Source: Nitrososphaerota archaeon
Lineage (GTDB): Archaea; Thermoproteota; Nitrososphaeria; Nitrososphaerales; UBA183
Assembly (NCBI GenBank): GCA_027886925.1
Contig: JAPCJN010000002.1
Location: 46,465-67,387, forward strand
DNA length: 20,923 nucleotides
Direction of reading: 5' to 3'
The notes under the pieces are model-generated. The model had not been told where the DNA came from. It was given only the letters and a program-made list of their open reading frames with translations, and made no database searches. The position numbers and the translations under genes were made by a program. This document shows, piece after piece, positions 14,158 through 20,923 of the stretch; within the stretch, counting starts at the first letter, position 1, and each line of letters starts with the position of its first letter.

Positions 14158-15189
14158 ATGGGACTAGGCAGGTACGTAGCTCGACGCGCGCTAAACCTGG
14201 TGGTACTCCTTTTGGTCATTGTCGGGTTCAACTTCGTCCTTTTCCAGATAGTCCCGTTCACGACATCGTGCCCCGGCCTGAGCTACAACTCTTGCGTCCA
14301 GGAACTCTACGTCCCAGTCGCGCCCGCGAAGGGTGGGAACGCCTCCGCCATCATCGAGCACGAGAGGGCGCAGGTGATATCGAGTTTCGGGTTTGACCAG
14401 CCGCTGACCACGAGGTTCTTTCTCTATTTTGTCGACATGTTCACGGGCCAGTACGGGTACAACATCGGAGGCCTCATCGGCGGCCCGGTCTCGCAGACTG
14501 TGGCCGAGAGGACCCCGTATACCGTCCTCCTCCTGGGCACATCGACGATAGCCGCGTTCGTCATCGGGATAGGGGTCGGCGTCCTCTCAGCCGCTAAGCG
14601 CGGGAAGATCTTCGATGTCGGGTCTCTGGCGGTATTCCTTTTCATAAACTCCCTCCCCGTCTTTTTCGTCGGAGGCATCCTCATAATCCTCCAGATCATA
14701 ACCACACACACCGCTTACGTCAACCTGGGCACTCTCACCCTCACGAAGTACGGGTTGAACGCGATCGCCCCCACGCTCCGGGCGATGTGGCTTCCTTTCC
14801 TGTCCCTCACTCTCGTCAGCATCGGCGGTGTCTATTTGACGATGAGGGCGACCATGATCGACGTCCTCTCGGAGGACTACATTGTGATGGCCAGGGCAGA
14901 GGGGCTTGACGAGAGGAACGTCCTCTACAGGCACGCTTTCAGGAACGCCGTAATCCCGATAGCGACGCTTTTCGCCCTTTCCATCGGGTTCATCCTCGGC
15001 GGCGCGGTCATCACGGAGGCCGTCTTCGACTGGCCAGGCCTCGGCTCGGCCATATACGGCGCGGTGGTCACGAACGACTTCCCCCTCGAACAGGCCATGT
15101 TCTTCATCATCTCCCTGATGGTGCTGGCGGCGAACTTCGTCGTCGACGTCGCCTACGGCTTCCTCGACCCGAGGATAAAGGCCGGATAG
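14158..15189 (+). CDS. dppB: Peptide/nickel-type ABC transporter permease, DppB/OppB family
   Basis: Inner-membrane channel subunit of 343 residues. TM1 (about 12-33) is followed by a roughly 90-residue extracytoplasmic segment containing two Cys (38 and 46). The binding-protein-dependent transport domain follows, with five more TMs. The cytoplasmic EAA loop that docks the ATPases is seen at about 239-265 (EDYIVMARAEGLDERNV ... FRNAVIP). The C-terminus FLDPRI is typical of DppB. The ATG is preceded by its own TATA box. It should pair with the DppC-like subunit 18 bp downstream. The dpp/opp assignment is by family; the substrate could be peptides, oligosaccharides or metal chelates. Confidence 0.93.
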   Translation: MGLGRYVARRALNLVVLLLVIVGFNFVLFQIVPFTTSCPGLSYNSCVQELYVPVAPAKGGNASAIIEHERAQVISSFGFDQPLTTRFFLYFVDMFTGQYGYNIGGLIGGPVSQTVAERTPYTVLLLGTSTIAAFVIGIGVGVLSAAKRGKIFDVGSLAVFLFINSLPVFFVGGILIILQIITTHTAYVNLGTLTLTKYGLNAIAPTLRAMWLPFLSLTLVSIGGVYLTMRATMIDVLSEDYIVMARAEGLDERNVLYRHAFRNAVIPIATLFALSIGFILGGAVITEAVFDWPGLGSAIYGAVVTNDFPLEQAMFFIISLMVLAANFVVDVAYGFLDPRIKAG

Positions 15190-15207
15190 ACGGTTCAGCT
15201 GGAGTGG

Positions 15208-16812
15208 TTGTTGTCGACGACGAGCAATCGATCCAGGGGGTCCACGGGCCGCAGGGCCTTCGTCCAGGGATTCAAGAGGAACCTGAGGCTGTTCATCAAG
15301 TCGAAAATCGGAGTGATAGGCCTGGCCATAATCGTGTTCTTCGTCGTCCTTGCGACATTCGCCCCCTTCATCACGCAAAACGACCCCGTCTTCGGGTACA
15401 ACGTCTCCGCCCCCTATTCCGTGCCCGAGTGGGCCACGATAATCCCAAGGTACCAGAACCTCGCCGTGACCTCCTATCCGGTCGACTCGAATTCCTTCAA
15501 GAGCCAGGCCGACGTCTCCGCGTGGAACTACACTGGAGGGCACTTCTCGGTGGCCGCAGCCCCGACCGCAGGGCCTCCCGGGAACCTCACGAAGTATACG
15601 GGGAGCCTGCTCGTCAACGCCTCGACTACGGCTTCGCAGATCGAACAGACAAACCAGTACCTGCCGGGGGGTCAGCCCGTTTTCGCCATGTCCAAGTCCT
15701 TCTCCTACTCTACAAAGCCCCCGACGAACTTCGTCATCAGCGCGTTCATCGACCCTCTAGTCATGAAGAACGTCTCCGCGGTCTACGTCAACTTCCTGAT
15801 GCAGACGCCGACCAAGAACTTCTCCTTCAGCTCTGTGGATGCGTTCGCGCTCAGGAATGAGATCCAGATTACGTCCGGGCAGTTCGGCCAATGGAGGAAC
15901 GTCACCGTGCCCAGCGGCCTCCTGCCCCTCTCCGGGCTGCCCGGGTTCAGCCAGTCATCGAGCGCCGCGCAGGTGATCCTCAATCAGCCCGGCACCTATC
16001 GGTTCACCTTGGAAGTCGACGTCGTCCCGACCGGGAACAACGTCCAGACCTCGTTCTACCTCACGGGGATAACATTCCACATCCTCGGCGGGGCATACGG
16101 CCTGCTCGGCACCGACATCTACGGCAGGGACCTGTGGTCACAGTTCGTTTGGGGCTCGCAGATATCGCTTGCCATCGGGGTGCTCTCGGCGCTGGGTGCC
16201 GTCGGGATCGGGACGGTCACAGGCCTTGTCGCTGGCTACCTCGGCGGAGGCAGCGACGAGGTGATTTCGAGGGCGACGGACTTTGTTCTCGTCCTTCCGT
16301 TCCTCCCTCTGGCCATAGTGATCATCTCTTTGCTCGGGCAAAACCCCGCCCTCTACAAGAACATCTACTCGTGGGTCATCGCCCTCTTCGTCGCGCTCTC
16401 TTGGCCCGGGATAACCAGGATAATCCGTAGCCAGGTCCTCAGCGTCAAGGAGAGGCCCTACGTGGAGGCGTCGCGAGCCCTGGGAGCTGGACCGGGTCAC
16501 GTCATAAGGAGGCACATCCTCCCCAACGTCATGGGCCTGGTCTATTCGCAGACGGCCTTGAACGTCTCCGGGTTCATAATATTAGAGGCGGCGCTCGACT
16601 TCCTCGCCGTGGGAATCCACCCCATCAACACAGTGACCTGGGGTTTGACCCTGACCAACGCCCTCTCCGACGCCCTGACTAACTCGACGGTCGACTACGC
16701 TTGGTGGTGGTTCCTGCCTCCGGGCATAGCGATAGCGGCGCTCTCGCTCGCTTTCGTGCTCGTAGGCTTCGCGCTGGACAGGATTTTCAACCCGAGGCTC
16801 CGGACGAGGTGA
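15208..16812 (+). CDS. dppC: Peptide/nickel-type ABC transporter permease, DppC/OppC family, with large ectodomain
   Basis: 534 residues, against about 300 for ordinary DppC. TM1 is at about 34-54. About 200 extra residues (about 60-290) of beta-rich, Asn/Ser/Thr-rich sequence then face outside, before the normal family segment LLGTDIYGRDLWSQFVWG (299-316). Further TMs follow, and the EAA loop lies at about 417-443 (PYVEASRALGAGPGHVIRRH). The family C-terminus FALDRIFNPRLR is intact. TTG at 15208 or the adjacent TTG at 15211 is the start, with GGAG 3-6 nt upstream. It follows dppB by 18 bp and precedes the ATPase genes. The inserted domain may dock the unusual binding protein or contact the substrate. 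Confidence 0.92.
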   Translation: MLSTTSNRSRGSTGRRAFVQGFKRNLRLFIKSKIGVIGLAIIVFFVVLATFAPFITQNDPVFGYNVSAPYSVPEWATIIPRYQNLAVTSYPVDSNSFKSQADVSAWNYTGGHFSVAAAPTAGPPGNLTKYTGSLLVNASTTASQIEQTNQYLPGGQPVFAMSKSFSYSTKPPTNFVISAFIDPLVMKNVSAVYVNFLMQTPTKNFSFSSVDAFALRNEIQITSGQFGQWRNVTVPSGLLPLSGLPGFSQSSSAAQVILNQPGTYRFTLEVDVVPTGNNVQTSFYLTGITFHILGGAYGLLGTDIYGRDLWSQFVWGSQISLAIGVLSALGAVGIGTVTGLVAGYLGGGSDEVISRATDFVLVLPFLPLAIVIISLLGQNPALYKNIYSWVIALFVALSWPGITRIIRSQVLSVKERPYVEASRALGAGPGHVIRRHILPNVMGLVYSQTALNVSGFIILEAALDFLAVGIHPINTVTWGLTLTNALSDALTNSTVDYAWWWFLPPGIAIAALSLAFVLVGFALDRIFNPRLRTR

Positions 16813-16822
16813 CACCCCTGCC

Positions 16823-17881
16823 ATGACGACCCCCGCCATCCGTGAGAGAGAGCCCCCCAGACTGGGGGAGGCTGTCCTCGAGGTGGGCGACCTCAGGATG
16901 TATTACACTACGTCGGCCGGCGAGGTCAAGGCCGTCGACGGGCTCAACTTTTCGGTCAAGAGGGGAGAGGTGCTGGGCGTCGTCGGCGAGAGCGGGTGCG
17001 GCAAGACCAGCCTCGCGCTGACGATAATGAAGCTCCTCCCTTCGAACGGGAAGATCAGATCGGGCCGCATACTCATCAGGGGGAGCGACGTCGTCCCGAT
17101 GTCGGACACGGAGATCAGGCGGAAGATCCGCTGGAGCGAGGTCGCGCTGATCCCGCAGGGCGCGATGAACGCGCTCAACCCGATCTTCAAGGTAGGGGAC
17201 CAGATCTCGGAGGTCATCATGGCTCACAGCCTGACCTCCAGGGCCGAGGCGCGCAAGAAGACGGAAGAGCTTCTCGTGTTGGTGGGCATCGACCCCTCGA
17301 GGGCGAGCCACTACCCGCACGAGTTCAGCGGCGGGATGAAGCAGAGAGCAATGATAGCGATGTCCCTCGCTCTCGACCCCTCCCTTCTTATCGCCGACGA
17401 ACCGACGACGGCCCTCGATGTCATCGTCCAGGCGGGGATCGTGAGGCTCCTACTCGACGTCAAGAAGAGGCTGGGAATCTCGATCATCCTGATCAGCCAC
17501 GACCTCGCGCTCGTGGCCCAGATGAGCGAGAAGGTCGCGATAATGTACGCGGGAAAGTTCGTCGAGTTCGGGACAAGCGTGGACGTCTACGGGTTGCCGC
17601 TGCACCCATACACGCTGGGATTGCTGGGCGCCTTCGCCGACATCAGGAAGCCGAAGGAAAAACTCACGGCGATCCCGGGTTCACCTCCCGACCTGCTCGA
17701 CCCTCCGAGCGGCTGCAGGTTCCGGACGAGATGCAAATACGCCCAGGAGCTCTGCGCCACCGCGGAGCCTCCCCTTGAGGAGGCGCTTCCGGGCCACTTG
17801 GTCGCCTGCCACTTTTGGAAGGACATCAAGGAGAATCGGGCCCCCATCAACCTGGGTAAGTGGGGGGAGGCCAAGGCTTGA
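16823..17881 (+). CDS. dppD: Peptide/nickel-type ABC transporter ATPase, DppD/OppD family
   Basis: Cytoplasmic nucleotide-binding subunit. Walker A GESGCGKT is at 55-62, the Q-loop Gln at 112, signature FSGGMKQ at 168-174, Walker B LLIADEP at 188-194 and the switch His at 226. The C-terminal oligopeptide/dipeptide (oligo_HPY) extension contains PPSGCRFRTRC and four Cys (298, 304, 311, 329), an arrangement known in this family and in some members reported to hold an iron-sulfur cluster. Length (352 aa) is normal. The ATG is at 16823 with GAGGTGA about 10 nt upstream. The stop overlaps the next gene's TTG. It should form a heterodimer with the DppF-like ATPase. Confidence 0.95.
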   Translation: MTTPAIREREPPRLGEAVLEVGDLRMYYTTSAGEVKAVDGLNFSVKRGEVLGVVGESGCGKTSLALTIMKLLPSNGKIRSGRILIRGSDVVPMSDTEIRRKIRWSEVALIPQGAMNALNPIFKVGDQISEVIMAHSLTSRAEARKKTEELLVLVGIDPSRASHYPHEFSGGMKQRAMIAMSLALDPSLLIADEPTTALDVIVQAGIVRLLLDVKKRLGISIILISHDLALVAQMSEKVAIMYAGKFVEFGTSVDVYGLPLHPYTLGLLGAFADIRKPKEKLTAIPGSPPDLLDPPSGCRFRTRCKYAQELCATAEPPLEEALPGHLVACHFWKDIKENRAPINLGKWGEAKA

Positions 17882-18942
17882 GCGACACCAGGTGGAGAGC
17901 CACCCTGGGTGGAGGCGACAAGGTCATCCTGGAGGTCTCGCACCTTGTAAAGCACTTCCCTGTGAGGCGGAGCTTCAGCGAGTCGCTGAGAGGAGGCAAG
18001 TCCTCGATCGTCCACGCGGTAGATGACGTGAGCTTCACAGTGAGAAAGGGGGAGATAATGGGGCTGGCGGGCGAGAGCGGGTCGGGAAAGACGACCGTCT
18101 TGAGGACGGTGCTGATGCTTACCGAGCCAACCTCAGGGTCCGTCGTCTTCGACGGGGTCGACATATCGAAGCTGAAAGGGAAAGACCTCAAAAAGTACAG
18201 GCCGAAGTTGCAAGTCGTCTTCCAGGACCCGTACGAGTCCGTGAATCCTAGAATGACCGTGTTCGACATAGTCGCCGAGGGCCTCTTCGTCAACAACCTC
18301 GTCGCTTCCCGCGAGGAGGCGGAGGAGAAGGTCTTGAAGGCTCTCCGGGACGTGCAGATAATCCCCCCCGAAGAATACCTCTACAGATACCCTCACGAGC
18401 TCTCCGGAGGCCAGCGGCAGAGGGTCGCCATAGCAAGGGCCGCGGTGCTCGATCCGGACCTCATCCTGGCAGACGAGCCTGTCTCGATGCTGGACGTCTC
18501 GATTCGCGCCGAGGTGTTGAACGTCCTCCTCGCACTCAAGAACGAGAAGGGGATATCCATCCTGATGGTAACGCACGACTTGGCGCTCTCGAAGGACGTC
18601 GTCGACAACTTGGCCGTCATGTACCTCGGGAAGATAGTCGAGTCCGGCCCGGCCGGAGAGGTGGTGGAGAAGCCGTATCACCCGTACACCCAGGCGCTGA
18701 TAGCTGCCGTCCCAGTCCCCGACCCCGGAGGCCCGCAGATAAAGGTCCTCGCGAGCGGTGAGATCCCCACCAACATCTCGCCCCCGAGCGGTTGCAGGTT
18801 CCACACGCGCTGCCCTTTCGCGCAGCAGATATGCAGCGACGTAGAGCCTCCACTCGAGGAGGTCACGCCGAAGCACCAGGTCGCCTGCCATTTTTGGAAC
18901 TTGGCCCACGAGACGTTCGGGAGAGAGTCGGCGCGAAAGTAG
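17878..18942 (+). CDS. dppF: Peptide/nickel-type ABC transporter ATPase, DppF/OppF family
   Basis: Second nucleotide-binding subunit, 354 residues from the TTG at 17878. That TTG overlaps the previous stop (TTGA) and has GGGGGAGG about 7 nt upstream, which is why it is preferred to the GTG at 17860. Walker A GESGSGKT is at about 65-72, with FQDPYESVNP as the Q-loop region, signature LSGGQRQR at about 175-182, Walker B LILADEP at about 195-201 and the switch His in VTHD. The oligo_HPY extension has PPSGCRFHTRC and again four Cys (about 306, 312, 319, 337). Together with dppD this completes the transporter. Confidence 0.95.
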   Translation: MSDTRWRATLGGGDKVILEVSHLVKHFPVRRSFSESLRGGKSSIVHAVDDVSFTVRKGEIMGLAGESGSGKTTVLRTVLMLTEPTSGSVVFDGVDISKLKGKDLKKYRPKLQVVFQDPYESVNPRMTVFDIVAEGLFVNNLVASREEAEEKVLKALRDVQIIPPEEYLYRYPHELSGGQRQRVAIARAAVLDPDLILADEPVSMLDVSIRAEVLNVLLALKNEKGISILMVTHDLALSKDVVDNLAVMYLGKIVESGPAGEVVEKPYHPYTQALIAAVPVPDPGGPQIKVLASGEIPTNISPPSGCRFHTRCPFAQQICSDVEPPLEEVTPKHQVACHFWNLAHETFGRESARK

Positions 18943-18972
18943 TCGGCGGTGCTGGACTCCTTGGCGTGGCGC

Positions 18973-19791
18973 ATGTCTTTGTGCAGCAAAAAGGGAGCGG
19001 CAGTTGCTGCCACCATCGCCCTCCTGCTCCTCTCGTCGGCACCCCGCGGCGCGATGGCGAGGACGGTCGGAGTCTCCCCGAACGACTCGTTCGTCTTCAA
19101 CTACACTGTGTTGACCACGTTCTCCACGCCCAACGGCAACCAGACCACCCTCCAGCACAACCAACTCAAAGTAGGCGTCCTGTGGACCAACACGACCAGC
19201 CCTCTGGGAGAGGTCGCCTACTCAGAAGCGATAACCGAGCTCAACGGCACCAACGTCAACAACCCCTCTACCTTCCAAAACACCACCACCGTCTTCGACC
19301 CCTACGACAACGACACCTATCTCGGAAACATCGGGTTCTATCCTTTCGCCTACACAGACTTGAAGGCAGGGGCGGCGAATGCCCTGAGCGTCTCGCTTAC
19401 GGTGACCGGCATTCCGGGAGGGGACCTCACCGGCGCGCAAGAGGTCAACGCGACCGTGTCGCGACCGCCCGGAGAGATCGACGTGAATTTCACGATTTTC
19501 TCCAGCGGGGTCACCGCACCTCCTTCGCAGACGGTCTTGCGCTATAACGCCTCCACTGGCGTCCTAACCAGTGGGACCACCTACACTCATTTCTTCAGCG
19601 TCGAGAAGAACTTCGTCTACACGCTGGAGAGCTCCACACATGAAAGTGGAGCGGGTGTGCCGAACGCAAACCTGATCATCATCCTCGCTTCGGTCGCCGT
19701 CGTGATCTTCGCCTTCGCGGCTCTCCGGAAGATCACCTCCTCCAGACCCAAGGGGAGGTTCGCGAAAGCTAGACAGAAGATAGGAAGATGA
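18973..19791 (+). CDS. Secreted, C-terminally anchored protein linked to the transporter, unknown function
   Basis: 272 residues from the ATG at 18973; an in-frame GTG at 18949, seven bases after dppF, is an alternative. It has a signal peptide (MSLCSKKG, then a hydrophobic core LLLLSSAP) and an ectodomain of about 205 residues. The ectodomain is rich in Asn, Thr and aromatic residues, with about ten N-x-S/T sequons. A C-terminal TM (about 233-251) and a basic cytoplasmic tail follow. No enzyme motif is recognised. The segment YNASTGVLTSGTTY resembles short beta motifs common in archaeal surface proteins. Its place directly behind dppF suggests co-transcription, perhaps as an accessory surface component, but this is inference. 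Confidence 0.6.
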   Translation: MSLCSKKGAAVAATIALLLLSSAPRGAMARTVGVSPNDSFVFNYTVLTTFSTPNGNQTTLQHNQLKVGVLWTNTTSPLGEVAYSEAITELNGTNVNNPSTFQNTTTVFDPYDNDTYLGNIGFYPFAYTDLKAGAANALSVSLTVTGIPGGDLTGAQEVNATVSRPPGEIDVNFTIFSSGVTAPPSQTVLRYNASTGVLTSGTTYTHFFSVEKNFVYTLESSTHESGAGVPNANLIIILASVAVVIFAFAALRKITSSRPKGRFAKARQKIGR

Positions 19792-19822
19792 CCCGACCGA
19801 CCCTGGGGAGCCCGCCCTAGTC

Positions 19823-20344
19823 TTGTTCTCGTCGGCCTCCAGGAGGAAAAGAGCCAGGCCATCTCTCGTCAGCCTCGGGTTCTCAATCGCGGTTGCAGCG
19901 GTCGCCTCATACCTCGTCTTCTACGTTTTCGGGAGCCTGTCGTACATTCCGCTCGCGGTGGCTCTCGCGACGACTCTCGTCGTGTCCCACCTCCGGTCGC
20001 GCACCCTAAGGTCCAGGCTACCCGAACCCTACGGCAAGGGCAGAGAGGACCACATCGGGCGAGGGCAGATGGCGCGCATGGGCCTGGGCCTGATCGGCGG
20101 CGGGTTCGCGCTCGTCGTGCTACCGCTGGTGAGCGTCTTCTTCCTGCCTGTGATCCTTTTCGTCGCGTACACCGCGTTCCCTCTCGGGATCGCCCTCGCC
20201 GAGGTGGTCCACTTCCTCTGGGTAAGGCGGCTCGAGAAGACCACGGGGAGCGATGTCTATTCCGTCACGGAACCCGTCGAGGTCGACGGGAGGGCAGAGC
20301 TCGTCAAGACCGCGCAGCTCGTCCCTAAGGACAAGCCCGCTTGA
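19823..20344 (+). CDS. Four-TM membrane protein, unknown function
   Basis: 173 residues from a TTG start, with GGGGAG about 12 nt upstream. The N-terminus is basic (RRKRARP). Two hydrophobic segments (about 17-37 and 40-56) are followed by a cytoplasmic basic stretch (about 57-85). Two more TMs (about 87-107 and 108-133) and a polar tail with acidic and basic residues complete it. No motif of a known transporter or enzyme is recognised. It follows the anchored surface protein by 31 bp on the same strand and may belong to the same transcript. Confidence 0.6.
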   Translation: MFSSASRRKRARPSLVSLGFSIAVAAVASYLVFYVFGSLSYIPLAVALATTLVVSHLRSRTLRSRLPEPYGKGREDHIGRGQMARMGLGLIGGGFALVVLPLVSVFFLPVILFVAYTAFPLGIALAEVVHFLWVRRLEKTTGSDVYSVTEPVEVDGRAELVKTAQLVPKDKPA

Positions 20345-20397
20345 AGTTAAGCGAGGTAAGTTTTTCGCCTTTGGGATTCCACCCTGGCCGGCCTCGG

Positions 20398-20923
20398 ATG
20401 AAAGAGAACTACGCCGGTGGGGTGCGCAACCTTGAGATTCCTCCGCCTCCGTCCTCCGCCACGATCGAGAGCTCTCTCGTTTCGAGGCTCGGCTCAAAGA
20501 GAGCCGCGAACCGGGCTGTCAGCAGGGTCGCTGCCGAGCTGGGCGTCTCCATGGACGACTCTCAAAATGTCCTCCGCGCCCTCGCGCTGGCGAAGCTGGG
20601 GGGAGACCTCGACCGCATCGCAAAGTCGCTCGCCTGGGACGAGTTCGAGGCCTTCTGTGGGAGCGCGATTTCCGCGGCTGGCTATTCTGTGCAGAGGAAC
20701 GTCAGGCTTCGCAAGCCGACGCGCCAGGTCGACATCGTCGCCGAGTCGGCTTCCCTCGTCTTGTCCGTTGACTGCAAGCACTGGAAGAGGGCCGTCGGAG
20801 CGCGAGGTCTCGAGAGGCTCGTCCGGGCCCAGGCCGCCAGGACGAGACAATATGCTGGGAGGCTGGACCAGGGCGGCGCGAGGTCGTACCTTCCCGTGCT
20901 GCTCACGATGATGGACAACCAGC
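20398..20923 (+). CDS. PD-(D/E)XK nuclease-like protein (restriction-endonuclease fold), 3' end outside window
   Basis: An open frame from the ATG at 20398 runs to the window edge, giving 175 residues without a stop. The N-terminal 75 residues look helical. Then come WDEFEAFCGSAISAAGY (80-96; Glu82/Glu84), a strand with VQRNVRLRKPTRQVDIVAE (98-116; Asp112) and LSVDCKHWKR (122-131; Asp125, Lys127). The E...D...DxK order with GY-V and Q-VDI fits archaeal Mrr/Holliday-junction-like nuclease folds. It probably binds or cuts DNA, though whether it restricts foreign DNA or repairs the host's own is unknown. A T-rich element at about 20358-20365 could be its promoter. The overlapping frame at 20417-20911 is rejected. 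Confidence 0.72.
   Translation, partial: MKENYAGGVRNLEIPPPPSSATIESSLVSRLGSKRAANRAVSRVAAELGVSMDDSQNVLRALALAKLGGDLDRIAKSLAWDEFEAFCGSAISAAGYSVQRNVRLRKPTRQVDIVAESASLVLSVDCKHWKRAVGARGLERLVRAQAARTRQYAGRLDQGGARSYLPVLLTMMDNQ

Noticed and set aside
14587..15543. 318-codon open frame on the minus strand across dppB and dppC
   Set aside because: Mirrors two clear permease genes; the composition (Asp, Glu, Arg, Gly rich without hydrophobic core) is typical of a GC-driven shadow frame.
18133..19164. 343-codon open frame on the minus strand across dppF
   Set aside because: Antisense to intact Walker A, signature and Walker B motifs; no protein-like features of its own.
20417..20911. 164-codon frame at the right edge
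   Set aside because: Ser/Arg/Pro-rich shadow of the +1-shifted nuclease-like frame, which has coherent motifs.

Overview
The window is a GC-rich piece of an archaeal chromosome. The evidence is a two-repeat TATA-binding protein, an ATP-dependent DNA ligase, archaeal class III (type IV pilin-like) leader peptides, a signal peptidase I with Ser-His-Asp motifs, an Ard1/RimI-like acetyltransferase, and AT-rich TATA boxes 25-38 nt upstream of start codons, some implying leaderless mRNAs. TTG starts are frequent. The gene set looks TACK-like, possibly a relative of Thaumarchaeota/Nitrososphaeria, but I cannot fix the lineage from sequence alone. I see no rRNA, tRNA, CRISPR array or insertion sequence.

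Layout. 1-3148: tail of an unknown upstream gene, then three small pilin-like membrane proteins in overlapping genes and a FlaI/TadA/GspE-type secretion ATPase, together a type IV pilus-like assembly operon. 3121-5364 (minus): ATP-dependent DNA ligase and a GNAT N-acetyltransferase. 5401-5975: gene-free. 5976-7130: a site-2-protease (M50) homologue whose HExxH motif is degenerate. 7127-9522: a LarA/DUF2088-like protein (minus), orotate phosphoribosyltransferase (plus) and TBP (minus). 9631-10946: two small two-TM membrane proteins flanking a signal peptidase I on the minus strand. 10947-11548: gene-free, with several inverted repeats.

11549-18942 is a complete peptide/nickel-type (Opp/Dpp) ABC transporter: substrate-binding protein, two permeases and two ATPases. 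It is followed by a secreted, membrane-anchored protein (to 19791) and a four-TM protein (to 20344). The right edge cuts a PD-(D/E)XK nuclease-like gene (20398 onward).

The most interesting observation is that the substrate-binding protein appears circularly permuted. The block that is normally C-terminal in the SBP_bac_5 family comes first, and the normally N-terminal block, with the W-S-D-x-x-P-x-T-A-x-D motif, comes second. A beta-domain, a Ser/Thr linker and a TM anchor follow. Its DppC-like permease carries an extra extracytoplasmic domain of about 200 residues. Other points worth a look are the M50 homologue with RELVH in place of HExxH, a LarA-like protein without recognisable catalytic His/Lys motifs, and mutually exclusive GC hairpins between the binding-protein and permease genes.
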